A DNA stretch of 64,000 nt from Rhodococcus rhodnii (lineage in GTDB: Bacteria > Actinomycetota > Actinomycetes > Mycobacteriales > Pseudonocardiaceae). Location: assembly GCA_000720375.1 (NCBI GenBank), contig JOAA01000005.1, forward strand, positions 124,001-188,000, given 5' to 3'. The notes under the pieces are model-generated. The model saw nothing but the letters and a program-made list of their open reading frames with translations. It had not been told where the DNA came from and ran no database searches. A program made the position numbers and the translations under genes. This document shows positions 56,467 to 64,000 of the stretch, one piece after another; positions within the stretch are counted from its first letter, which is position 1, and every line of letters begins with the position of its first letter.

Positions 56467-57549
56467 GTGACCCCCGATCCCGTGGACATGCGCCTGCTGA
56501 GCCTGATCGCCGAGATGGGCAGGGCGGCCGTGCACGAGGTCGCCGCCCGGATGGGGATAGACCCCCGGGAGGTGGCGTCCCGGCTTGTCGCACTGTCCGC
56601 CAACGGATTGCCGCTGGTCGTAGGCGTGGAATGCGATCCGAACGGGATACGGGCCGCGCTCGCCGCCGTCACGCCGCCGAGCTACCCGGTCCAAGGGACA
56701 CCGTCAGGCGCATACCCGGCCAGTGCCTATCCGCCGAACGTCGCCCCCGCTGGCACATACCCGCCACCGTCGGGTTATCCCGTCGGCGCACCTTCAGGCG
56801 CGAACGCGTATCCCCCGGCGTTTCCCCAGGGCACGCCGTCGGGTCCTTATCCGCATCCAGCGGGCACACCCTCAGGCGCGTATCCACCCCCGGCCCCGGC
56901 CACGCCGTCCGGGCCGTATCCGGTCCACGGCACGCCGTCAGGGCGCTACGCGGGGCCTGCTCAGCCACCCAGCCAGCCGATCCCGGCCCAGCCAGTGTCC
57001 CAGCCGGACCCCGTGATGAGCACGTGGGGGCCGCCGCAGACGGCCTCGTGGGCCCGCGGTGACCAGCCCGCCGCCGTCCAGATGCAGCCTGCTCCCGTGC
57101 AGGTCCAGCAGGCTCGACCGGCCACCGCACGCACCGGCAAGGTCGGCGGCACGCTGGAAACCGAGGGCCTCGAAGGCGAGTACCTGGCGATCCAGCTCGT
57201 CGAGGTGGTCGACCCGGCCGACTTCCTGTTCACCGCGGCCGGTTACCGGCTGCAGGAAGGTGAACGCGCGGTCGTCGTGCACACCGAGATGGTCAACCGG
57301 GGCGCGCAAGCGTTCAACTCACTGCCCGACCTGTACCTCGTCCTGGTCACCAAGGACGGCCAGACCGTGCCGAAAGCCCCGGTTTCGCTGTCATCCCGCC
57401 CGCCACACCGGATCGGCGTCGCGCCCGGCGAGACCGCCGGCGGGCACGCGGTGTACGTCCTGCCCGAGAACGTCGAGGTCACTGCCGTCCGCTGGACAGC
57501 GCGGCCCGACGACACGTCCAAGGCGCTCACCTGGACTGTGGAGCCGTAG
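56467..57549 (+). CDS. Winged-helix / Pro-rich repeat / DUF4352-like three-part protein
   Basis: A 360-residue protein. Residues 1-60 form an AsnC-type winged helix (RLLSLIAEMGRAAVHEVAARMGIDPREVASRL). From about 75 to 175 a TPSG-x-YP repeat, with at least six copies (GTPSGAYP, GTPSGPYP, ATPSGPYP), makes a flexible Pro/Gly/Tyr linker. The C-terminal 140 residues (VGGTLETEGLEGEYLAIQLVEV to the end) resemble DUF4352-type beta sandwiches that bind outside-surface ligands. No signal peptide or membrane helix is present. A GTG start is chosen. Convergent with rluD; 9 bases apart. Confidence 0.75.
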   Translation: MTPDPVDMRLLSLIAEMGRAAVHEVAARMGIDPREVASRLVALSANGLPLVVGVECDPNGIRAALAAVTPPSYPVQGTPSGAYPASAYPPNVAPAGTYPPPSGYPVGAPSGANAYPPAFPQGTPSGPYPHPAGTPSGAYPPPAPATPSGPYPVHGTPSGRYAGPAQPPSQPIPAQPVSQPDPVMSTWGPPQTASWARGDQPAAVQMQPAPVQVQQARPATARTGKVGGTLETEGLEGEYLAIQLVEVVDPADFLFTAAGYRLQEGERAVVVHTEMVNRGAQAFNSLPDLYLVLVTKDGQTVPKAPVSLSSRPPHRIGVAPGETAGGHAVYVLPENVEVTAVRWTARPDDTSKALTWTVEP

Positions 57550-57558
57550 TACCGCCAG

Positions 57559-58488
57559 TCAGGACTCGGCGCGCAGCCCCTCAAGGGCAACAGCGAGATC
57601 CTCGGGGTACTCGCTGGTGAACTCCACCCACCGGCCGTCCGCCGGGTGCTCGAACCCGAGCGTCCTCGCGTGCAGCCACTGCCGGGTCACGCCCAAGCGC
57701 TTCGCCAGAACCGGGTCCGCGCCGTACGTCAGGTCGCCGACGCACGGATGCCGCAGCGCCGAGAAGTGCACCCGGATCTGATGCGTCCGACCGGTCTCCA
57801 GCTTGACCTCGACCAGTGAAGCCGCGCGGAACGCCTCCAGCACCGTGTAGTGCGTGACGCTCGGCTTCCCCGACGCGACGACAGCGAACTTGTAGTCGTG
57901 CTTGGGATGCCGGTCGATGGGCGCGTCGATAGTGCCCGTGCTCGGATCCGGGAGTCCCTGGACGACAGCGTGGTAGATCTTGTCGACCGTACGTTCCTTG
58001 AACGCCCGCTTCAGCACCGTGTACGCGTATTCGCTTTTGGCGACGACCATGACGCCGGTGGTGCCAACGTCCAGCCGATGCACCACCCCCTGCCGCTCGG
58101 CCGCACCCGACGTGGACACCCGCACACCCGCCGCGGCAAGCCCGCCGATGACGGTCGGCCCGGTCCAGCCCGGGCTGGGGTGCGCCGCGACCCCGACCGG
58201 CTTGTCGACCACGACGATGTCGTCGTCCTCGAAGATGATCCGCAGGCCCTCCACGGGCACCGGGATCATCTCCACCGGACGCTCCGGCGCGGGCAACGTC
58301 ACCTCCAGCAGCGTGCCCGCGACCAACCGGTCGGACTTGCCCGCAGGCCGCCCGTCGATGACGACGTCACCGGCCTCCGCGATCGCCGCCACAGCAGTGC
58401 GGGACAGCCCGAGCAGCTTGGACAACCCGGCATCCACCCGCATGCCGTCGAGGCCATCGGGAACCGGCAGGGTTCGCAGGTCACTCAC
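57559..58488 (-). CDS. rluD: RluA-family 23S rRNA pseudouridine synthase
   Basis: A 309-residue pseudouridine synthase. An S4 RNA-binding domain occupies about 1-70 ([33 protein letters not shown]), followed by the catalytic domain with [15 protein letters not shown], whose Asp is the nucleophile, and [22 protein letters not shown]. It modifies 23S rRNA in the ribosome. It overlaps lspA by eight bases and is co-transcribed with it, as in mycobacteria. The exact rlu subtype is not proved. Confidence 0.93.
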   Translation of the reverse strand: MSDLRTLPVPDGLDGMRVDAGLSKLLGLSRTAVAAIAEAGDVVIDGRPAGKSDRLVAGTLLEVTLPAPERPVEMIPVPVEGLRIIFEDDDIVVVDKPVGVAAHPSPGWTGPTVIGGLAAAGVRVSTSGAAERQGVVHRLDVGTTGVMVVAKSEYAYTVLKRAFKERTVDKIYHAVVQGLPDPSTGTIDAPIDRHPKHDYKFAVVASGKPSVTHYTVLEAFRAASLVEVKLETGRTHQIRVHFSALRHPCVGDLTYGADPVLAKRLGVTRQWLHARTLGFEHPADGRWVEFTSEYPEDLAVALEGLRAES

Positions 58489-59059
58489 TGGGCGCGGCCT
58501 CCGTCTTCTTCTTGTCGCGCGAACGGCGGCCGTCGTACTCGTAGCCGAGCAACGACAGCACCACGATCAGGATGCCGCCCACCACGATGCTGGAGTCCGC
58601 GACGTTGAACACCGGCCAGTACTCCCCGTCCGGGCCGAACAGGGATACGAAGTCCACGACGTGACCACGAAGCGGTCCAGGCGCCCGGAAGAACCGGTCG
58701 ACCAGGTTGCCCACCGCACCGGCGAGAACCAGCCCGAGCCCGATGGCCCACCCACCGGACCGCAGCCGGGGCAGCAGCCAGATGATCGCGACAACCACTC
58801 CGATGGCAACCAGCGCGAGCACCCAGGTCATCCCGGTCGCGATGGAGAACGCGGCACCCGGATTGCGAACAATCTGCAGGTAGACCAGGCCACCGAGGGC
58901 CCGGACCGGCTCCCGGCCCTCCAGCTGTGCCAACGCCACGACCTTGGTCACCAGGTCGAACGCGAAGAACACGACGGCCGTGCCCAGCAGGATCGCCGCC
59001 TTGCGCGGTGGCCTGGATTCCTCCGGATTGCTCTCGGTACTCACTAGGTCATTGTCCAC
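58481..59059 (-). CDS. lspA: Lipoprotein signal peptidase II
   Basis: A 192-residue inner-membrane aspartyl peptidase that cleaves prolipoproteins. Four membrane helices are visible, with catalytic aspartates in GNLVDRFF and FNVADSS and the conserved VRNPGAAFS block. A longer-than-usual hydrophilic N-terminus (about 25 residues) may reflect an upstream start; GTG at residue 6 is an alternative. It precedes rluD. Confidence 0.95.
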   Translation of the reverse strand: MDNDLVSTESNPEESRPPRKAAILLGTAVVFFAFDLVTKVVALAQLEGREPVRALGGLVYLQIVRNPGAAFSIATGMTWVLALVAIGVVVAIIWLLPRLRSGGWAIGLGLVLAGAVGNLVDRFFRAPGPLRGHVVDFVSLFGPDGEYWPVFNVADSSIVVGGILIVVLSLLGYEYDGRRSRDKKKTEAAPSE

Positions 59060-59379
59060 GCATCACCTGGCCGTGCCCGCCAGCACCCGCTCACCCCCAG
59101 TCAGAGCGGGCCCAAGCCCGTGTCAAGGGCCACCGTCAAGCTGCCCACAGACATCCACACGGCTCGACCAACGCCCACACGCCCGACCTGTGTCGAGCCC
59201 AGACCGTCAAGGTCTCAGTGGCGTCACCGTCACGGAAAACCGCTCCTGCGAAGCACGACAACGGAACGCTCATCGCCGCGTTGGCCGATCCGTCCATCGA
59301 GCCGATCACCAGAGTCACCGCCGAGCTGTGGTCAACAAACCCGGCTTCTCCTGGGGAGCAGAAACCTCGCCGAAGGCGC
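59060..59379. other. Gene-free 320-base gap upstream of lspA
   Basis: Short frames exist on both strands, but none has the codon pattern of the neighbours, a ribosome site with a plausible spacing, or a recognisable motif. It should hold the lspA promoter. I see no terminator, repeat or RNA gene. Confidence 0.6.
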
Positions 59380-59778
59380 TCACGCCCCTGGGTAGGTGCC
59401 AAAGGTCCAGATGTTGCCCTCGGGGTCGGCCACGGTCACGTTGTGCGACCCGTACTCGGTGTCCTGTGGCTCCGAGACCACCTTGCCCCCGGCCTCGACG
59501 ACGCGCTTGTGAACGCCGCCGACGTCCTGGGTGACCACGTAGATCCACTGAGTGCCGGGAACGGGCTGCGGGTAGTCCTCGTGGGTACCGCCGGACCCGT
59601 ACATGATTCCGCCGCTTTCAGGCCATTTCACCTCCGCATGCACGATTCGAGTGTTGTCGTTGTCGTCGCGAACGGTCAGCATCTCGGTGAACCCGAGCAC
59701 CTCGGTCATGAAGACCCGAGCAGCGTCCGCGTCGTTGTACCTGAGACAGGCCCACACGCCTGGGTTGTTGTCGGTCAT
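59380..59778 (-). CDS. VOC-family (glyoxalase/PhnB-like) protein
   Basis: A 132-residue vicinal-oxygen-chelate protein: RYNDADAARVFMTEVLGF at about 13-30, then VHAEVKWPESGGIMYG and a C-terminal metal-site segment VTVADPEGNIWTFGTY with the conserved Glu. These metal-dependent barrels act as glyoxalases or resistance proteins; the substrate is unknown. The ATG overlaps the AraC stop as ATGA, so the two are coupled. Confidence 0.88.
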   Translation of the reverse strand: MTDNNPGVWACLRYNDADAARVFMTEVLGFTEMLTVRDDNDNTRIVHAEVKWPESGGIMYGSGGTHEDYPQPVPGTQWIYVVTQDVGGVHKRVVEAGGKVVSEPQDTEYGSHNVTVADPEGNIWTFGTYPGA

Positions 59779-60608
59779 GCGAGCGACTGTGCCGGGTCCT
59801 CGTCGCTCAGGTCTTGGAGAAACGGGAGCTCCTCACGGACCCACGTCGCCGGGGTACACCCAGCGAACACCCGCCACTCGTTGGTCATGTGTGCCTGGTC
59901 GTAGTAGCCCGCCGCGATGGCCGCATCGGCCAGCTGCTGACCTGCCCGGATGAGCGCCGCGCTGTGCTCGAACCGGATCAGCCGGGACACCTGTTTCGGT
60001 CCGAGTCCCACCTCCCGCGCGAATCGTGCCGTGAAATGCCGTCTGCTCCACCCGACCTCATCGGCCAGGTCATTGACCGGCTGCGCCCCACGCCCGGTCA
60101 ACATCTGCCGCCACGCCCACTGCACCTCGGCCACCAGGTTGACCGGACGCAGCGCACCGGAGAGTTCGACATCGAGAAGCGCGAACCGCGCCTCCCACGT
60201 CGGCTGTGCCGCCAGCCGATCCGGCAACGACCTGGCCCACGTCACCGGCAAATCGGCGAGGTCGATGACGTCCGAAGTCAACTCGGTCGCCGGCACCCCC
60301 AGCAGTGCCCGCAGACCGACCGGGTTCAGCTCAAGGTGCAGCCCCTGCTGGAACCGGTCCTGCCGGATCAAGGTGGGTTCCAGATGCAGCCCACCGACCA
60401 CGGCCTGTGCCTGACTCCCACCGCCAGGCCCGCCGACCATCTTGATCGGCTCAGCCAAGCTGATGATCAACGTAACCGTGCCCGACGGCAGCCCACGGTG
60501 CACAGTCAAACCCACGTCATGCTGCGTGTACCCGATATAGCGCCGGACAAGGTGGCGCAGCGCGGGGTGCGGTGCCCGCGTCGCGAAGTCCACATCCGAC
60601 TCAGCCAT
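59775..60608 (-). CDS. AraC-family transcriptional regulator
   Basis: A 277-residue regulator with two C-terminal helix-turn-helices: VNDLADEVGWSRRHFTARFAREVGLGPKQVSRL at about 179-211 and LADAAIAAGYYDQAHMTNEWRVFAGCTPATW at about 226-256. The N-terminal 150 residues are a sensor domain of a DUF6597-like AraC group. It starts five bases after the response-regulator stop and overlaps the VOC gene, its probable target. Confidence 0.9.
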   Translation of the reverse strand: MAESDVDFATRAPHPALRHLVRRYIGYTQHDVGLTVHRGLPSGTVTLIISLAEPIKMVGGPGGGSQAQAVVGGLHLEPTLIRQDRFQQGLHLELNPVGLRALLGVPATELTSDVIDLADLPVTWARSLPDRLAAQPTWEARFALLDVELSGALRPVNLVAEVQWAWRQMLTGRGAQPVNDLADEVGWSRRHFTARFAREVGLGPKQVSRLIRFEHSAALIRAGQQLADAAIAAGYYDQAHMTNEWRVFAGCTPATWVREELPFLQDLSDEDPAQSLA

Positions 60609-60613
60609 CGGGT

Positions 60614-61297
60614 TCAGCGTAAGCCAGTCGGGTCCTCTGGTGAGTCCATCGCGACGGAAACCAGACCTGTCTCGTACGCGACGATCACCAACTGAGCCCG
60701 GTCACGCGCCTCGAACTTGCCGAGCAGATGACTGACGTGCGTCTTCACGGTGCCTGGAGTCACATACAGCCGTTCGGCGATCTCAGCATTGGAATGTCCT
60801 TTCGCGATAAGGGTCAACACATCTCGTTCGCGCTCAGTGATCCTGGCGAGTTCATCGGCGACCCGCCGCGGCTCGGTGCGCCGGGTGAACTCGTTGATCA
60901 GCCTCCTCGTCACCTTGGGCGCGAGTAAGGCGTCCCCGGCGGCGACGGTCCGGACCGCCGCCAACAAGTCAGTCGGCCGTGCGTCTTTGAGCAGGAAGCC
61001 ACTGGCCCCAGCCCGAAGCGCGGAGAACACGTACGCGTCGAGATCGAACATGGTCAGGATCAAGACCCGGGTCTCCGGTCGCTCCGCACAGATCAACCGG
61101 GTCGCCTCAATCCCATCCATCTCCGGCATCCGGACATCCATCAGGACGAGGTCCGGCTCCTCCCGCACAGCCACATCGACCGCCTCACGTCCCGTGCCTG
61201 CCTCGCCAACGACGGCGAACCCAGGGTCGGAATCGATCAGTGCCCGGAAGCTCCCCCGCAGCAACGCCTGATCATCGGCAACGACAACCCGAACCAT
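60614..61297 (-). CDS. NarL/FixJ-family response regulator
   Basis: A 227-residue two-component regulator. The receiver domain has VRVVVADDQALLRG at the start, the phospho-acceptor Asp in LVLMDVRMPEMDG, and Lys in GFLLKDARP. The LuxR helix-turn-helix at about 155-205 reads LTLIAKGHSNAEIAERLYVTPGTVKTHVSHLLGKF. ATG 61297 with GAAGG is preferred over a GTG four codons upstream. The cognate kinase gene ends 535 bases upstream, an unusual gap. Confidence 0.93.
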   Translation of the reverse strand: MVRVVVADDQALLRGSFRALIDSDPGFAVVGEAGTGREAVDVAVREEPDLVLMDVRMPEMDGIEATRLICAERPETRVLILTMFDLDAYVFSALRAGASGFLLKDARPTDLLAAVRTVAAGDALLAPKVTRRLINEFTRRTEPRRVADELARITERERDVLTLIAKGHSNAEIAERLYVTPGTVKTHVSHLLGKFEARDRAQLVIVAYETGLVSVAMDSPEDPTGLR

Positions 61298-61309
61298 GTC
61301 TGCCTTCAC

Positions 61310-61832
61310 GCACCAACCTCATCACAGCTGCAGCCATCCTTCTCCGAATCCACTCTCCCCAGCCAGACAGTGCCAACACACAGTTCTCAGAAAGGTCTCA
61401 CCACTCCGGTTCCCCTATCTCGCAGGCGTTCACGATCTCCACGCAAAGGACCCGCAACGCCGCCCTCTCATCCAACCCTCAGCAGGACGTTATGAAAGCC
61501 TTGAGGCGTAATAGTTTCAGCACAACGGATAGCGACACCCCCGCTCGGAAGACCTACGCCACCGGCAAGGAGCCTGCCCGGCCTGCCTGATTAGTGAGCC
61601 GCGGCACCAGCTACGGACGACCCGAAGCCCAAACCGGTGACCGACTCCGCCACCCGACCACCAAGGCTTACGCCAGGCTAGCTCTTATCAGTCAAGGGAT
61701 AAACCCATCCCACTGTTCATAAGAACGGTAGCCTCCAGTCGAATCTGATTGCTAGTTGGACCACAGCCCATGTGGTGGGCCGCCGTACCAACGACTGATC
61801 ACCACTGCGATATCGCGGCTCGCGCGGAACAT
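61310..61832. other. 520-base gap between sensor kinase and response regulator
   Basis: The kinase and regulator genes of such pairs normally touch. This stretch is less GC-rich and lacks typical coding periodicity. It includes a 39-codon frame at 61717-61836 that overlaps the kinase stop (ATGA) and a 10-codon frame that overlaps its end (ATGA again), after which nothing is recognisable. It may be degenerate sequence, or a leader with small peptides. Confidence 0.5.
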
Positions 61833-61836
61833 TCAT
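61717..61836 (-). CDS. Doubtful 39-residue small ORF coupled to the kinase stop
   Basis: The ATG overlaps the stop of the kinase gene (61833-61836), and GGAGAG lies six bases before it. The peptide is basic (MNVPREPRYRSG, then LVRRPTTW) with a hydrophobic end. Third-position GC is near 50 percent, unlike neighbours, so it may be chance or foreign. A 10-codon frame begins at its own stop. Confidence 0.25.
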   Translation of the reverse strand: MNVPREPRYRSGDQSLVRRPTTWAVVQLAIRFDWRLPFL

Positions 61837-62981
61837 GATGTCTCTCCATAGGGAAGTGTTGCGTACACACGGAACCCGCCTCCAGGCCGTGGTCCCGCTT
61901 CGAAGGTGCCGTCGTACATCGCCACGCGCTCTCTGATTCCAATCAGACCGTGACCAGCCTGCCTCGGCAGAACACTGCCGCCGGGGCCATCGTCCTTCAC
62001 TTCGATCCTCACCTCTTTTCCGTTGTCGTCAACCACAATCTGGCACGCCGCCGGCGCGGCATGTTTGACCACATTGGTCAATGCCTCCTGCACGATTCGG
62101 TACACCGAAAGCCCGACGCCTTCGGGTAATCGACTCAGTCCATGGGTTTCCATGCTCACCTGGACGCCAGCCATCGCTGCCCGATCAGCAAGCTCCGACA
62201 AGGTGTCCGGTTGCGGCGCCGGAGCAAGCTCGATCGGCGAACCACCTGTTCTCAGCACACCCAGCATGTGCCGCATCTCGGTGAGCGCGTCGCGGCCAGT
62301 GTTCTCGATGACCTGCAACGCATCGCGCGCCTGAGCCGGTTGTACATCCACTAAATGGTTAGTCACCCCCGCTTTCACGACGATCAAGCCCATGCTGTGT
62401 GCGACAACGTCATGTAGTTCACGCGCGATACGCAGCCGTTCTTCAGTCACCGCCCGATCTGTTGACCGCGCCAGATACGCACGCCGGTCACGGATCGCAC
62501 GTCCCACTGTCCATGTCACGCCCATGACTGCAATGCTCAGCAAGAGCTGACCGGCCACCGACAATGTCGCCTGGACCGGGCTCACCGCCATAACGGCGAC
62601 CAGACCCAGACTGCTCAGCAAGCCGACCACCAACGTCGGTTCCCAACTGGGTCTCCGTTCGGTCAAAGCCAAGATGTACACGGCCATGGCCGGCGCGATG
62701 AATGGCGCGTCCAACAAGCCCAACAGAACAGACAGTGTCGACAGGACCAGCACGACGCCGAACACCCGCCGCGGCCACCGACGACGCACTGCGACCGGCA
62801 GGATGCCACCGAGCACGATGACGAAGGCAAGCCAGTCAGGTACGGTCGACTGAAAGCCGCGCAGCAGCCCAGGCAGCACAGCGACCACGGCGTACGCAGA
62901 CGCGACTGCGCTGTCGCACACGTGGTGTTGTGCTTTGGTCAGGCCGCCGATCAGGAAGGGGCGGGGTGCGGTTTCGTCCAC
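61833..62981 (-). CDS. NarL-type sensor histidine kinase
   Basis: A 382-residue membrane kinase. Six or so membrane helices fill residues 15-165. The HisKA_3 motif with the phospho-acceptor His is at about 185-205 (EERLRIARELHDVVAHSMGL), and the HATPase domain has ALTNVVKHA and VKDDGPGGS, then GHGLIGIRERVAMYDG. The GTG at 62981 is selected; the longer frame has unlikely low-complexity N-terminal sequence. It diverges from the ABC ATPase gene, a common target of such systems. Confidence 0.9.
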   Translation of the reverse strand: MDETAPRPFLIGGLTKAQHHVCDSAVASAYAVVAVLPGLLRGFQSTVPDWLAFVIVLGGILPVAVRRRWPRRVFGVVLVLSTLSVLLGLLDAPFIAPAMAVYILALTERRPSWEPTLVVGLLSSLGLVAVMAVSPVQATLSVAGQLLLSIAVMGVTWTVGRAIRDRRAYLARSTDRAVTEERLRIARELHDVVAHSMGLIVVKAGVTNHLVDVQPAQARDALQVIENTGRDALTEMRHMLGVLRTGGSPIELAPAPQPDTLSELADRAAMAGVQVSMETHGLSRLPEGVGLSVYRIVQEALTNVVKHAAPAACQIVVDDNGKEVRIEVKDDGPGGSVLPRQAGHGLIGIRERVAMYDGTFEAGPRPGGGFRVYATLPYGETS

Positions 62982-63018
62982 GCCTTCGACGCTAGCGTGG
63001 GGGTCCGACAGTTCGCCT

Positions 63019-63057
63019 CTGTCTCGAGATAGAGATCGCGGTTCTATCTCCAGACAG
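63019..63057. promoter_or_regulatory. 39-bp interrupted palindrome between kinase and exporter genes
   Basis: Outer arms CTGTCT (63019-63024) and AGACAG (63052-63057) and inner arms GAGATAGA (63026-63033) and TCTATCTC (63043-63050) pair with a single mismatch around a 9-bp centre. It lies 38 bases from each of the divergent genes and is a strong candidate site for the response regulator or another dimeric regulator. Confidence 0.75.
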
Positions 63058-63093
63058 ATGTGCCGACCGGTCCGGATGCGGCAGCGTGGACGC

Positions 63094-63999
63094 GTGATCG
63101 AAACGACGCGCCTCACCAAGCGCTACGGCTCCACCTCGGCGGTGGAAAGCCTTTCCATACAAGTCAATCCCGGTTGTGTGACCGGCTTCCTCGGCCCGAA
63201 CGGGGCCGGGAAGTCGACCACTATGAGAATGGTGCTGTGCCTTGCCGCTCCGACGTCGGGCGAGGCGCTGGTACAGGGCCGTCGATACGACCAGTTGCGC
63301 TTTCCCATGCACGAGGTCGGCGCACTGCTCGACGCCAGCGCAGTCCATGGTGGACGAACAGCCTTCGACCACCTTCGTTGTCTCGCACGGACGAACGGCA
63401 TCGGCGACGCCCGCGTGGTATCGACAATGGAACAGGTCGGCCTGGCGGGCGTGGCCAAGCGCCGGATCAGCGGCTTCTCGCTGGGGATGAGACAGCGGCT
63501 TGGCATCGCCGCGGCGCTGCTGGGCGATCCTGGCGTGCTGATGTTCGACGAACCGGTCAACGGACTGGATCCGGACGGAGTCCGTTGGATACGAGGCCTG
63601 GCCAGGTCGTTGGCTGCCGAGGGCCGCACTGTGCTTATCTCCAGCCACTTGATGAGTGAGATGGAACAGACGGCCGACCGCTTATTGATCATTGGCCGCG
63701 GCCGGTTGATCAGTGACACCACGGTCCGCGATCTGCTCAGACAGTTCGATCGAGGAGTACTGGTGCGATCCCCTCGGCCCACCGAGCTCGCGGCAGTACT
63801 CATGGCCGCAGGCGCCACAGTGGACAGCGATCCGGATGGCGGCCTGTCGGTCAACGGCCTGGCAGTCGCCGAAATCGGTGATACGGCCGCGACACATGGA
63901 ATCGCCGTGCACGAGGTGACTCCACGAAGTGCATCGCTTGAGGAGGCGTATATGGCGCTGACTGCGGACAGTGTGGATTACCGGGCGGGTGATCGGTGA
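63094..63999 (+). CDS. ABC exporter ATP-binding protein
   Basis: A 301-residue ATPase of the bacitracin/lantibiotic-resistance type. Walker A is GPNGAGKST at about 31-39, signature SLGMRQR (a degenerate LSGGQ) near 130, Walker B VLMFDEPVNGLD and SSHLMSEME as the switch region. The C-terminal 80 residues form the extra domain of this group. GTG 63094 follows the family N-terminus (IETTRLTKRYG). A GTG inside its final codons (63996-63998) probably starts the permease gene, which continues beyond the window. Confidence 0.93.
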   Translation: MIETTRLTKRYGSTSAVESLSIQVNPGCVTGFLGPNGAGKSTTMRMVLCLAAPTSGEALVQGRRYDQLRFPMHEVGALLDASAVHGGRTAFDHLRCLARTNGIGDARVVSTMEQVGLAGVAKRRISGFSLGMRQRLGIAAALLGDPGVLMFDEPVNGLDPDGVRWIRGLARSLAAEGRTVLISSHLMSEMEQTADRLLIIGRGRLISDTTVRDLLRQFDRGVLVRSPRPTELAAVLMAAGATVDSDPDGGLSVNGLAVAEIGDTAATHGIAVHEVTPRSASLEEAYMALTADSVDYRAGDR

Positions 64000-64000
64000 T

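Noticed and set aside
59136..59402. 88-codon minus frame upstream of lspA
   Set aside because: No ribosome site, no motif, overlaps the end of the VOC gene and has atypical codon use.

Overview
The window is high-GC actinomycete chromosome: GTG/TTG starts, ATGA/GTGA gene overlaps, PriA-type HisA, BsaP next to BioB, an F420-type PPOX protein. It is most like the Pseudonocardiales, although no rRNA or marker gene here fixes the genus. Read from high to low coordinate, the minus-strand backbone is lspA - rluD - dnaE - bioA - bioD - bioB - bsaP - DUF2567-like - nadA-nadB-nadC - hisD-hisC-hisB - hisH - hisA - hisF - hisI. Mycobacterium tuberculosis has the same order (lspA, dnaE1, bioA-F-D, bioB, nadABC, hisDCBHA-impA-FI), so this is an ancient core region into which accessory genes have been inserted.

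Region by region. 1-1.9 kb: end of a TetR-like gene, a tiny zinc-finger protein, and an ECF sigma factor with a membrane partner. 1.9-24.5 kb: the histidine genes, split into four pieces. Between hisF and hisA lie a TetR regulator, an MFS/ABC/MOSC/PPOX efflux-type operon under a divergent MerR regulator, a LysR/reductase pair and a Clp_N-HTH protein whose promoter carries two palindromes. A secreted subtilase with a seven-repeat FG-GAP domain sits between hisA and hisH. An LRR-Roc-COR GTPase, an HxlR/oxidoreductase pair, an aldo-keto reductase with a partial tandem copy, and a P450/MarR pair sit between hisH and hisB. 24.5-32.7 kb: an unrecognised gene leading hisDCB, an ArsR/SRPBCC pair, then nadABC followed by an orphan peptide-type binding protein and a class V PLP enzyme. 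An NrtR regulator is divergent from nadA, with a perfect 8-bp-arm inverted repeat between them.

33.4-46.8 kb: Lon-N domain protein, serine hydrolase, TetR-controlled MFS exporter, then the biotin genes. bioA is separated from bioD-bioB-bsaP by a LacI-controlled sugar operon (oxidoreductase, DUF993, TIM-barrel isomerase) and by two arrays of degenerate 7-bp repeats; bioF is absent from the window. 46.8-59.1 kb: a hypothetical protein, dnaE with a strong terminator, a uridine kinase-like protein, a complete carbohydrate ABC importer, a wHTH/Pro-rich/DUF4352-like protein, rluD and lspA. 59.4-64 kb: a VOC protein, an AraC regulator, a NarL-type two-component system with an unusual gap between kinase and regulator genes, and the ATPase of an ABC exporter behind a large interrupted palindrome.

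The most promising under-described elements are the Clp_N-HTH protein with its self-control-like promoter (9299-10064), the heptamer arrays (45212-45454), the exact operator pair bracketing lacI, the unrecognised leader gene of the his operon (24459-25370), and the ROCO GTPase inserted beside hisH.
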